Shown here: positions 24,987 to 32,973 of the stretch, one piece after another
How positions within the stretch are numbered: the first letter of the stretch is position 1
Layout: each line of letters begins with the position of its first letter
Source of the DNA: Panacagrimonas sp965216845
GTDB taxonomy: Bacteria; Pseudomonadota; Gammaproteobacteria; Nevskiales; Nevskiaceae
Assembly (NCBI GenBank): GCA_965216845.1
Contig: OZ244200.1
Span: 124,001 to 188,000, forward strand
DNA length: 64,000 nt
Direction: 5' to 3'
Made by a program: the position numbers and the translations under genes
The notes under the pieces: generated by a model
Seen by the model: only the letters and a program-made list of their open reading frames with translations
Told to the model about the DNA's origin: nothing
The model's database searches: none

Positions 24987-26353
24987 CCTGGCCGCGTCCG
25001 AACGCCGGCAAGGAGTTGACCGACTTCTTCCAGGCCACGACGGTAGACATCCGCCAGCGCCGCACGTCGTGCCGGCGTTTCATCAAACAATGGGCCTGGT
25101 TTTTGAACCAGCAGAGTCGCAAGTGCGGGGCGCGCGCGCAATCGCTCAATGGCGATCTGGAAGGAACGTACTTGGACTCCCTCAGCTTTTTTGGAGTCGA
25201 GGTTTCTGGCAGTGAGATCGTCCAGCGTGTAGGTTGTGGGATCAACTTGAGGCTGCAGACCAGTGACGAGTGCGGCTCGGCGGATCAAGCACGGCAGACA
25301 GAACCCACAATGCTGCGTCGGAAGCCCCTGCCATCGGCCTTTAGTGGGCGACGCGCAAGATAGTGAATCTGCAGCGATGGATCGCAAAAGCATGCGATTT
25401 CCGCATTCCCTCACCATTTCCCCTTTCGTCTTGTTCCAATACGGGTTCTCAATACGGCCCGAGATCCCTAACGTGGTCAGAACATCGTTCCAGCGCGCGA
25501 TGTAGAACGGATGTGTGGTGCGCGTGCTGAGCGCGCCGAGACGCAGTAGATCGAGTGGCACATTCACCGCAATGAGACCATTTTCAGGTACCTTCAAAGT
25601 GAATTGCCGCCTCAAACCCGTGCCGGCGAACACTCCCGCTGCAAAGAAAAGGAATGATCGCCCGCGTGTCGTGTCCTCGCTTCCGGAGCCGCGTACAAAG
25701 TTCTTGGGGAAATCCATCCAGATTCGCAGTCGATCAAAGGCATTGCCGCCGTACTGAGCCTTGAGTGCGTCGAAGACTTTTTCCTGGGCCTTACTGACGG
25801 CACCTTCGCCTGCGTGACTGACCAGGAGAGGTATGCGGCCCGCCTGCAGTGCGTCGATTGCGCCAATCAAGCTGTCCAGTCCACCGGAAAACAAGGCGAC
25901 ATCATCGAAGGGGGCAGCAATCAACTGGGGATCCGCGTCCGAAACAATGGTGGAAAAGCGTCTTGGCCGAGGTCTAAACAGGATCGTCCATTTGTCGCCA
26001 GTAAGGAAGTTCAACAAGCGACAAAGATTCGGCACTGCCGCTTCCCAACGGCCGACGTCTGAAACCGGCACAACGAGTCGAATCTCACGGGTCCAGCCAT
26101 CCTGCGATTCAGTGGCACGAGACAGCCGAGTGTCGGCTGCATGCACATGGGCCGCAAAAACCAAAACGTCCACGCCCATTTCGGTCGGGCGCAGTCCGAA
26201 TCTCGCAAGATCGCTGAGTGCGCGCCCTATTCCGTGATCCAGCGTCCTAGCACCGGCGACAAGTTGAAGACGAGTCATCACTTCGCCGGTACCTACAGCG
26301 ATAGATCCTCGGTCTCCTGGGCCGTAGCGCCCGGCGATGAGATGGCGTCTCAT
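24983..26353 (-). CDS. qatC: QatC, QueC-like protein of the Qat defence system
   Basis: 456 aa. The PP-loop ATP pyrophosphatase motif LFSGGLDSLIGA is near residue 157, and the QueC-type zinc site is at about residues 345-375 (SCASP...HCGFCLPC, i.e. C, then CxxC). QueC makes preQ0, a 7-deazaguanine precursor; QatC keeps both the nucleotide loop and the zinc cysteines, so nucleotide or base modification is plausible. It overlaps qatB by 4 bases and qatD by 4. It is twice the length of housekeeping QueC, with an N-terminal region of about 150 residues of unknown role. Confidence 0.9.
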   Translation of the reverse strand: MRRHLIAGRYGPGDRGSIAVGTGEVMTRLQLVAGARTLDHGIGRALSDLARFGLRPTEMGVDVLVFAAHVHAADTRLSRATESQDGWTREIRLVVPVSDVGRWEAAVPNLCRLLNFLTGDKWTILFRPRPRRFSTIVSDADPQLIAAPFDDVALFSGGLDSLIGAIDALQAGRIPLLVSHAGEGAVSKAQEKVFDALKAQYGGNAFDRLRIWMDFPKNFVRGSGSEDTTRGRSFLFFAAGVFAGTGLRRQFTLKVPENGLIAVNVPLDLLRLGALSTRTTHPFYIARWNDVLTTLGISGRIENPYWNKTKGEMVRECGNRMLLRSIAADSLSCASPTKGRWQGLPTQHCGFCLPCLIRRAALVTGLQPQVDPTTYTLDDLTARNLDSKKAEGVQVRSFQIAIERLRARPALATLLVQKPGPLFDETPARRAALADVYRRGLEEVGQLLAGVRTRPG

Positions 26354-27219
26354 GGGGCCTCCGCGGCGGCGTCACCCATACTTTGCAGGATGTTGTAGGC
26401 CTGCTCGTACACCCCATCCACAAAACCCAAAACGCGATCCTGGGTCAAGGCGGTCATAGCAGCGCGTGCGGACGTCAGCGCGTCAGATACCGCACGCTGG
26501 ATGAAGTCATGTAGCTGATCCTGCACCGACGCAGCGGTTTGTGGGTCTGTCGGCAGCACAATAGCTTTGGTGCCGATGTCGTTGCAGATGCGCGCCTCGA
26601 TCGCATTGGTCGCATAGAGTTCAAAGACCGTTTGCATTTGGTCGCCCGTCAATCCGTTCAGGTCGGTGATTCCCGCTTCTGCAAGTTGGGCGATGGTCTC
26701 GATGAACGCCTCGCGAGAAATACCTTCATCGATGGAACCGCCATCCGGGCAGACATAGTCGACAAGCCCGACGAATATCTCTTCGATTGGGCGTCCTGCC
26801 AATGCACCAAGATTCAAAGCCTTCAAGGCTTCGGTAGCGCCGCGGCTCGACGCATCCGAAAGGAAGCCGATCAATCGGCTACCGGCACCGCGTGACGCCC
26901 CCATACGCGAGACTGCTGTTCTGGCGCCTCCTGACGATGAGCGCACGTAATGGGAGATCGCTCGCCCCAGGCTTCGTCGGTCGCCGCCGGAACTGGCAAA
27001 TCGGGAGAAATTGGAACGTGCCGCGGAGAAACGACCTGGTGCCGCCGGAGCGGGAATCGGGCCTTGCGGTGTTGCAGGCGTCGCCGGAGCAGCGGGCGGT
27101 TGGCCCGCTGGAGCCGGCGCGCCAGGCGGAGGTGCAGCCGGCGCACCACCGTCACCGAGCCAGCTGGGCACCAGGGGTGTTCCACCCCCTTGGCCGCCAA
27201 ATGCACTCGACGTACCCAT
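26350..27219 (-). CDS. qatB: QatB, defence-system component of unknown function
   Basis: 289 aa. The first 75 residues are low-complexity, rich in Gly, Pro and Ala (GTSSAFGGQGGGTPLVPSW at the start). The remainder is helical, with a region GFVDGVYEQAYNILQSMGD near the end. The start at 27219 is set by the TAATG overlap with the qatA stop; a start further upstream would run into qatA. No enzymatic motif was seen. Identity as QatB rests mainly on the four-gene order and the Gly/Pro-rich start. Confidence 0.8.
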   Translation of the reverse strand: MGTSSAFGGQGGGTPLVPSWLGDGGAPAAPPPGAPAPAGQPPAAPATPATPQGPIPAPAAPGRFSAARSNFSRFASSGGDRRSLGRAISHYVRSSSGGARTAVSRMGASRGAGSRLIGFLSDASSRGATEALKALNLGALAGRPIEEIFVGLVDYVCPDGGSIDEGISREAFIETIAQLAEAGITDLNGLTGDQMQTVFELYATNAIEARICNDIGTKAIVLPTDPQTAASVQDQLHDFIQRAVSDALTSARAAMTALTQDRVLGFVDGVYEQAYNILQSMGDAAAEAP

Positions 27220-29198
27220 TAGCGGCCTCCTCCTTGACGAGCACGCAACACGCCGGCTGCTGCTGTCTTCAGCATCTGGCCGCCTTCTTCCCCCCAAGCC
27301 TGCAACACACGCTGGAAGCGCTGGACTGCCTCAGTCTCTTTCAGTGCGCCTTCCCATCCGCTGCACACCCAAGGTCCCAAGCGCGCTCGCGGCAACGCCT
27401 CCAGGAAATCTACGAGGTTCGTCTGCAAAGTGGGATGAGCCTTCACGAGAACGGCGAGACCGGCAGCGCCGGGCGGCTCCTTGTCGAAAACGCCCGCACC
27501 AACAATGCGGCCACGCACCGCCTCGAACACTTGCCCTGCCTCCGGAACGGCAAGGCGCTTCAAATCCGCTTCCAGCGCCTGTACGGAGTACCTGGACCCG
27601 AAAAGCTTCTCCACAACAACCGTCAGATGTCCCAGGACAGAGGCAGCGCCAAAAAAGTCCTTTCTGTCTTTCGCCACGAACAGGTAAGGACGCAGGTCCT
27701 CTTCACCGATCCGCGGCTGGACGCGAGCCCATGCCTTGACCGCGGCAGACGTCAGCCACTCGGCGAGTTGCGCACTGCCGTCTCCCTTCACGGCCTCGAT
27801 CTTCGGCGCAGCTTTGGCGTCATCGTCCTTCTTGCTCTTCGCATCCTTGAGGGGCTTTGTCTGCTGCTGGCCTTCAGCTTCCTTGGCGATCGCATCTTCG
27901 AGTGCCGCCAGATCGGGGCATTTCCCATCCGGGGCCACCGCCGCGGCCGAGGCAATCTGCTCAAACAGGTGCGACACGAAGCGTTCGGCCAGCATGAGCT
28001 TCGCCAGCACAGGTAGCTTGACCTCGTCCTCGAAGCCACGCGCTTCGGCCATGCGGTGACGTAGTACAAGCGAATTGAGAAAGCGCTTGATCTGACGTGG
28101 ATTGCCCTTTGTGCCGCCGGCCAGGATGGGGCCGATCTGATCACTCAAGGTCAGCGCATTGGCCGCAGCACCCGACTTGTCGCCGAGCGCCTTCTTGACC
28201 GTTTCCGCATCAAGGGGGGCAGACGCCCACGGCTTCTTCAGGCGTTCACGCGCGGCAGCGATCAATTCTGAGAAATGCGCGTCACCCTCTCCAAGCTCGG
28301 CGCCGACCAGCAGCAGAGTGACGTAGATGCGTGTTTCGGTATCGCCCAGGGCCGGAATCCGGAACGGCACCTGAATCAGTTTCTCCAGGTAGTTTCGCGC
28401 ATACGGCTGAAAGCCGGTCGTGTCAGGGAAATCCGGGAAGTGCTTGCGCACCGAATACTCGATCATCGCCTCGTCGGCTGCGACCACAAAAGCGGTGCGC
28501 GGCGTGAAGACGAAGAGGCGCACGGCCTCCAGCGTTTCGATGGCGGTATCGGGGAGACAGCGATCAAGGTCATCGATCAGAACGATCAATTGCTCGACAC
28601 CGGCGAGCGTCAGCAGCTCATCGAAAGCCTTGCGGAACTCCTTGATCTCCTCAGGCACGTTGGTCGAATCGCCCTCGGGCTTGAGGAGGTCCTTGGCGCC
28701 CTCGACAACGGCCTGCAGGTTTTCCTTGTTGGCGAGCTTCGCCGGGTCAGAAATGACGCCCTCAAGAGTGCCAATGACCGAACTGATTTGGTCCGGCGTC
28801 GGCATTCCGGTGAAGGCGTTCAGCGCGAGACCACCAGCCTTCTTGGCCGCCTTGAGCCAGTCGATCCGGCGAAAGACGTTCTTCACCGCCTCCGTCCCCC
28901 GGGTCAGCGCCGGGCGCTTTTCGATCAGACCCGTGACGATGCCTTCGATCAGAGCGATCTTTGCGTCTTCGAAGCCCTGGAAGCGCCAGCCATTGAACTT
29001 GAGGCAGAGTACTTTTGGCTCGTTGGCGAAACCTGCCTCGATCATTTCGAGCACGCTGGACTTGCCGGCACCCCAATCGCCATGAACACCCACCGTGACT
29101 GGTTGGTCGGGCCGATCGCGCAGAAGATTGATGATGGTCTTGGCAATCGGCTCGTTGTTGAGCAGGTCAACCTTGGTTTCGTTGTCGGTCAAGATCAC
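27219..29198 (-). CDS. qatA: QatA, KAP-family P-loop ATPase of the Qat defence system
   Basis: 659 aa from a GTG at 29198. It shows the KAP NTPase signatures: Walker A GDWGAGKSS near residue 42 and Walker B LIVLIDDLDRC near residue 213. The segment between them (residues 90-160) has hydrophobic stretches of the type KAP proteins insert between the Walker motifs. It is the first and largest gene of the four-gene operon and its stop shares bases with the qatB start. It is expected to supply ATP-driven sensing or assembly; the mechanism is not established. Confidence 0.9.
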   Translation of the reverse strand: MILTDNETKVDLLNNEPIAKTIINLLRDRPDQPVTVGVHGDWGAGKSSVLEMIEAGFANEPKVLCLKFNGWRFQGFEDAKIALIEGIVTGLIEKRPALTRGTEAVKNVFRRIDWLKAAKKAGGLALNAFTGMPTPDQISSVIGTLEGVISDPAKLANKENLQAVVEGAKDLLKPEGDSTNVPEEIKEFRKAFDELLTLAGVEQLIVLIDDLDRCLPDTAIETLEAVRLFVFTPRTAFVVAADEAMIEYSVRKHFPDFPDTTGFQPYARNYLEKLIQVPFRIPALGDTETRIYVTLLLVGAELGEGDAHFSELIAAARERLKKPWASAPLDAETVKKALGDKSGAAANALTLSDQIGPILAGGTKGNPRQIKRFLNSLVLRHRMAEARGFEDEVKLPVLAKLMLAERFVSHLFEQIASAAAVAPDGKCPDLAALEDAIAKEAEGQQQTKPLKDAKSKKDDDAKAAPKIEAVKGDGSAQLAEWLTSAAVKAWARVQPRIGEEDLRPYLFVAKDRKDFFGAASVLGHLTVVVEKLFGSRYSVQALEADLKRLAVPEAGQVFEAVRGRIVGAGVFDKEPPGAAGLAVLVKAHPTLQTNLVDFLEALPRARLGPWVCSGWEGALKETEAVQRFQRVLQAWGEEGGQMLKTAAAGVLRARQGGGR

Positions 29199-29492
29199 GG
29201 CATATCCCCAGTCAGCGTGCTATAGCGCCAAAGAAGCGTCGTAGCAAAATCTACTGATAATAAGAGCAACAGTAACGCGTAGTTGGATTGCAGCAGCAGC
29301 TAAGTTTGACTGATTCGAGCGATCTGTATTTACCGCGCAAATGTCCGCGTCATCGCGAAGCAGCCGTTCGAAGAGGCTCCCGAATGAAACGAATTTGGTC
29401 GACATGTTGCGATCGGGCTGCTGGCCTGAATGTCTCTTTGTGGCACTTTTCTGCCCTCCAATCTTGAGGCGCGCCGCTGCGACCTCAGGAAG
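29199..29492. other. Intergenic region upstream of the qat operon
   Basis: Almost 300 bases, AT-richer than the flanks, between qatA and the KfrA-like gene. On the minus strand a weak promoter (TTGCTA, 17 bases, TATAGC) ends about 30 bases before the qatA start. A 61-codon frame (29220-29405) has no family resemblance and is not called. Confidence 0.4.
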
Positions 29493-30401
29493 CTAGGTTG
29501 ATCCGTTCTTCACTGCAGATGCGGACCGCTTTTCCTGCTTGGTGGCTCCAGGCGGCAGCGCAAGCTGGTCGAGCCGACGACGGAGATCGGTCTCGCGTAA
29601 CTGCAAATCATCTGCCTTGGCCACAGCAGCAACGACGCGTGCGTCAGCAATATCCCGACCGCGCTCGGCCTCCTCCCGCTTGCTGCGCTCGGCTTCAAAA
29701 GCTTTACGCATGGCATCGAGTTCGGCTGCGATACCTGCTAACCGAGCAGAATAATCCTCGATGCGCGCCTCCGCGCCGAGGCGTGCAGATTCGGTCGCTG
29801 CGAGCTTTCGCTCCGATTCAATCCGGGCGGCGCGCTCGATCTCGAACTCACTGCGCCGCAGGTCAAGATCTCCTTTCAATGCGGACACCAGTTCTACATC
29901 AGCAGATGCCTTGAGCCTTGTCTGGGCAAGTTCAATTCTTGAGCTCTCTGCCGTTGCCCGTTCCGCCGCCACTTGTTCCTGAAGCCTTTCGACAAGCTCT
30001 GCCACATGGTCGCGCTCGGCCGTTGCGTGTTCCCGCTCCGTGATCGCAGATCGAAGCTGCTCCTTCAAGTGTTCGATCTCGTTCGACCGGACACCGTACT
30101 CTCGCTGGAGATCGTCCAGCTCCTCTCGGCAATCGTCCAGTTCGGCACTTTGTGTAGCGATCGCCAGCTTGCGTTGCTGCGTGACCTCTTCGGATAGTGC
30201 GCGAAGGATGCTCGCCGAAAGCGAGGGTGCACTGTCGGGGCTCGCGGAAACCTGCATGAGCCGCCAGGCTCGCATGTGCTTCTGCACGGCGTTGTAGTCG
30301 CCCCCAATGACGGCAAACACCTGTCGGACGCTCGGATTCTTTTGGTCGGGATGTTTGTTCCGAAGGTCATCTGCCATCTTTGCCACTTGGTCGTAGGTCA
30401 T
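29493..30401 (-). CDS. KfrA-like DNA-binding coiled-coil protein
   Basis: 302 aa. The N-terminal 65 residues match the KfrA DNA-binding domain (YDQVAKMADDLRNK, then PSVRQVFAVIGGDYNAVQKHMRAWR). From residue 75 to 280 it is one long coiled coil rich in Glu, Arg, Ala and Leu. KfrA of plasmids is a nucleoid-like repressor of its own promoter that aids stable inheritance. Here it stands between the qat operon and the AlpA/integrase genes on the same strand, so it probably belongs to the mobile element. A repeated palindrome sits just before its start. Confidence 0.82.
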   Translation of the reverse strand: MTYDQVAKMADDLRNKHPDQKNPSVRQVFAVIGGDYNAVQKHMRAWRLMQVSASPDSAPSLSASILRALSEEVTQQRKLAIATQSAELDDCREELDDLQREYGVRSNEIEHLKEQLRSAITEREHATAERDHVAELVERLQEQVAAERATAESSRIELAQTRLKASADVELVSALKGDLDLRRSEFEIERAARIESERKLAATESARLGAEARIEDYSARLAGIAAELDAMRKAFEAERSKREEAERGRDIADARVVAAVAKADDLQLRETDLRRRLDQLALPPGATKQEKRSASAVKNGST

Positions 30402-30426
30402 TACTCGTTCCTCATCACATAGGCCA

Positions 30427-30454
30427 CATCACGTGATGAGTTCATAACGTGATG
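30427..30454. promoter_or_regulatory. Repeated palindromic operator before the KfrA-like gene
   Basis: CATCACGTGATG (30427-30438) is a perfect 12-base palindrome. It is followed 16 bases later by CATAACGTGATG (30443-30454), identical but for one base. A half copy, CATCACAT, lies at 30413-30420. The first palindrome is 26 bases upstream of the KfrA-like start codon. KfrA is known to bind repeats at its own promoter, so self-repression is likely. Confidence 0.65.
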
Positions 30455-30814
30455 GGCGTTATGCCCGAAATTCCGTTGGGGCAATTCCGCATTCCCCACT
30501 TACGCGCCGATCGCCGGGCTTCCGATTCGTGCGTGCTCCCTGTCCATTTCGGTATCCGATCTTTTAGATTTCGAAAGAGGCCACGGTGCGGGGCCTGATG
30601 CCCCCGCACCTTGCACGGCGACCACCGAAGACCGGCCCAAGCACGGGTCAAGCCCTTGCCGGCTCTGCCGGCGCGGTTGGGGCGTCGACACGGCGCCGCT
30701 GTTCGCGTCGTTCGTCGGCCCGAAAGCGGGCTTGACGCGCGCGCAGCGGCTGGGCGATCCAATCTCCCCTGTACAGTCGAATTTGATTGTCAGGCGAAAT
30801 CAAAAACAGCCGAG
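30455..30814. other. Region without a supported gene, between the KfrA-like and AlpA-like genes
   Basis: About 360 bases, very GC-rich in the middle, with small inverted repeats such as GCCGGCTCTGCCGGC around 30658. No reading frame with a ribosome site or family resemblance was found. Confidence 0.45.
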
Positions 30815-31132
30815 CTACGAGTGGCCACTATCCAAGCTCGGTTGCTCCCACGGCTTGACTCCCCGCTTGACTCGAACCGTCCTGACCTTGGGACGTGACG
30901 CAATCCAAGCACTGACATCCGACAACCGCCACGCTACTCGGGAGCCACCCAGGCTGACCGGGAGCGGGAATTTTCCTTGGCCCATCCAGGTGTAGATCGT
31001 ATTGCGGCCAATGGCTGCAAGCTTTTGTACTTCTGCAGTACGGATCAAGCGGTCCACTTCCGGATTCAACGTCGGGTTGGAAGTCTGCCCAGCTGAATCC
31101 GGGTCTTGATGCTTCTGGGACATGCGAGACAT
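30815..31132 (-). CDS. AlpA-family excisionase/regulator
   Basis: 105 aa from the ATG at 31132 (31123 is also possible). The core DRLIRTAEVQKLAAIGRNTIY, followed by TWMGQGKFPLPVSLGGSRVAW and a segment on Trp-rich helix SDVSAWIASR, is the AlpA/MerR-like winged helix used by P4-type integrated elements as excisionase or activator of the integrase. It lies 65 bases downstream of the integrase gene, same strand. Confidence 0.85.
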   Translation of the reverse strand: MSRMSQKHQDPDSAGQTSNPTLNPEVDRLIRTAEVQKLAAIGRNTIYTWMGQGKFPLPVSLGGSRVAWRLSDVSAWIASRPKVRTVRVKRGVKPWEQPSLDSGHS

Positions 31133-31196
31133 GGGTTGGCTCGTAACGGATATACCTCCCCGGTATCCATGTCCTTTTGTTTCTGTTTTCCCCGCC

Positions 31197-32381
31197 CTAC
31201 TGCGTCCCACTCAAGCAATAGGCCTCCCAGGCTTCTGCCAACTCGACCCGCTGTTTCCAGTACTTTGCCCGGTTGTAGGCGGCCCTGACCGCATTCGACT
31301 CGTGATGGGATAGAGCCGCCTCGACGATCTCACTCCGGAACTGGGTGGTTTCGTTAGCCCACGTGGAAAAGCTGGATCGCATGCCGTGTGTGGTGATCGT
31401 TCCCGCCAGCCCCATTCGACGGATGACGGCAAGGAACGCGCCATTGCTCATGGCATTCTTCCGGCCTTGGCGCGAAGGAAAAATCCAGTCCCAGCCTGCC
31501 CCTCGTTGGGCTTCGATGGCTTTGAGGATCTCCCTCATTCTCTCCGTTATGGGGACCAGATGCGCTTCCTCCACTTTCATGTCTGCCGAATCGATCCTCC
31601 AGACTGTTCGCTCCTTGTTGATCTGGGACCATTTTGCAAACTGCACCTCGTTGGTCCTCGCCGCCGAGAGGATCAACCACTCGAACCCGAGCCGCGTACT
31701 CTGGGAAGCGTCGCAGTCCCGCAGGTCACGAATGAATTGCGGCAGCATTTCGAATGGCAGCGACGCCAGATGCTCGATATTTCGTTCCGAGCGTAGCGGC
31801 CGCTTCAGAACCGCCGCCGGATTTGCGGGAACAATTCCCGCAATCACAGCCCTGTCGAATACCGCCTCTAGCCGCTGCCGGATTCGCTTGGCGGTCTCAT
31901 GGTGAGTCTTATTCAGCTCTTCCAGCACCTTGAGCAGCGCGGCACTCGAAATGGAGCCAATAGGCTGATCAAGCAACGGGCCGAGATGATTGAGGGAACT
32001 GATCCACTGGGCTGCATGCTTGTCGTTGCGCCACTTGTGGCGATTGAGTTCGTGATACTCCTTTGCGTACTGACGAAGCGAAATCGCCCGCTCGGCTTCC
32101 GCCGATGCGGACTGTTGAATCTGCCGACGCACCTCGATCGGATCACGACCCGCGATTCGCTCCTGCTGCCAGCGCTGCACCTCCGCACGAGCTTCGGGGA
32201 GGGACATAACATCGAACGGGCCCAGCGACATGTCTCTTCGCTTCCCCGTTACCGATACGTATCGAAACAACCAACTCGGCCGAGCCCCGGCCTTGACCAC
32301 AAGGTAGAGGCCGTCGTCGACCCGATGTCGACCTGGCTTGGCGGATAGAGATCGGAGCGTGGCGGCGTTCAGAACTGTCAT
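31197..32381 (-). CDS. P4-type tyrosine integrase
   Basis: 394 aa from the ATG at 32381; an ATG at 32468 would add 29 residues of unusual sequence and is less likely. The N-terminal DUF4102-type domain (LYLVVKAGARPSWLFRYVS) is followed by the SAM-like core-binding domain and the catalytic domain. Catalytic residues are visible: Arg in SAARTNEV, HGMR (His-x-x-Arg), His in ALSHHES and Tyr in RAAYNRAKYW. It lies 164 bases from the 3' end of tRNA-Ser(GGA), the usual attachment site for this class. Confidence 0.92.
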   Translation of the reverse strand: MTVLNAATLRSLSAKPGRHRVDDGLYLVVKAGARPSWLFRYVSVTGKRRDMSLGPFDVMSLPEARAEVQRWQQERIAGRDPIEVRRQIQQSASAEAERAISLRQYAKEYHELNRHKWRNDKHAAQWISSLNHLGPLLDQPIGSISSAALLKVLEELNKTHHETAKRIRQRLEAVFDRAVIAGIVPANPAAVLKRPLRSERNIEHLASLPFEMLPQFIRDLRDCDASQSTRLGFEWLILSAARTNEVQFAKWSQINKERTVWRIDSADMKVEEAHLVPITERMREILKAIEAQRGAGWDWIFPSRQGRKNAMSNGAFLAVIRRMGLAGTITTHGMRSSFSTWANETTQFRSEIVEAALSHHESNAVRAAYNRAKYWKQRVELAEAWEAYCLSGTQ

Positions 32382-32489
32382 GCGTCCAGTCTGCTCCGTG
32401 TGGGGCGAGATATCTAGGCATTTCACCCCACATTCTGCCCCACAATCTTGCGGGACAGTCTGGGACACACGGCGTCGATCGAAAAGAAA

Positions 32490-32512
32490 AAACCCCGGAA
32501 AATCCGGGGTTT
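32490..32512 (-). terminator. Rho-independent terminator after tRNA-Ser
   Basis: The arms AAACCCCGGA (32490-32499) and TCCGGGGTTT (32503-32512) pair perfectly around a three-base loop. On the minus strand the stem is followed by TTTTTTCTTTTC-like sequence, so it should end transcripts coming from tRNA-Ser and shield the integrase gene. Confidence 0.85.
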
Positions 32513-32544
32513 AGTATCGCCCGGGACACCCCGGGACTTATTGT

Positions 32545-32637
32545 TGGCGGAGAGAGAGGGATTCGAACCCTCGATACGGCGATAAACCGTATACACGCTT
32601 TCCAGGCGTGCTCCTTCAACCACTCGGACACCTCTCC
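32545..32637 (-). tRNA. tRNA-Ser (anticodon GGA)
   Basis: Reading the minus strand from 32637, the acceptor stem GGAGAGG pairs with TCTCTCC at the 3' end, followed by the discriminator G and an encoded CCA (32545-32547). The anticodon arm reads CGCCTGGAAAGCG with GGA in the loop, a long variable arm is present, as in type II serine tRNAs, and the T-arm carries GGTTCGAATCC. It forms the border between the accessory island and the core genes. Confidence 0.95.
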
Positions 32638-32682
32638 GCGAATGCGCGATTATAGAGTTTTATGTCACCGGACGGTTTCGCC

Positions 32683-32973
32683 CTAGCCTTTTTTGCGCGG
32701 CGGTCTGTCCGCGGGCAGGCGCAACACCGGCGGCTGGTCCAAACAGATTCCATTTCCTTGTTCATCCCGCACCCCGAACGGAGCCGCATTGGGCGATTCG
32801 GGTGGAATCCGTAGCGCCGCAGGAGATTCGGGCAATTTCAGGCCTTCGGCGGATTGCAAGGCGGGCAGATCCGCCGCGCCCTGATATTCCTGCGCGCTCA
32901 GGCAGTAGCGGTTGGAACTGCAGGCCGAAAACAACAGGACGGCGGCGATCACGCCCAAGCCGCGAATGCTCAT
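32683..32973 (-). CDS. Short BamC/NlpB-like lipoprotein (N-terminal segment only)
   Basis: 96 aa. The lipobox LLFSAC puts the lipidated Cys at about residue 18. The mature start CSSNRYCLSAQEYQGAADLP...GLKLPE...IPP resembles the extended N-terminal segment of BamC (NlpB/DapX), which in E. coli winds over BamD, and, as in E. coli, the gene directly follows dapA. The two helix-grip domains of full BamC are missing. It overlaps the dapA stop by 4 bases. Either the lineage has a minimal BamC or the similarity is only local. Confidence 0.6.
   Translation of the reverse strand: MSIRGLGVIAAVLLFSACSSNRYCLSAQEYQGAADLPALQSAEGLKLPESPAALRIPPESPNAAPFGVRDEQGNGICLDQPPVLRLPADRPPRKKG

Noticed and set aside
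24983..26353. Queuosine biosynthesis QueC
   Set aside because: The protein is about twice the length of QueC, and no queD, queE or queF is nearby.
29220..29405. A 61-codon minus-strand frame upstream of qatA
   Set aside because: No ribosome site, no family resemblance, and it covers the probable qatA promoter.
32519..32536. CCCGGGACACCCCGGG hairpin beside tRNA-Ser as an attachment site core
   Set aside because: It is a short GC hairpin without a second copy seen; the tRNA 3' end is the more likely core site, but no matching repeat was found in the window.
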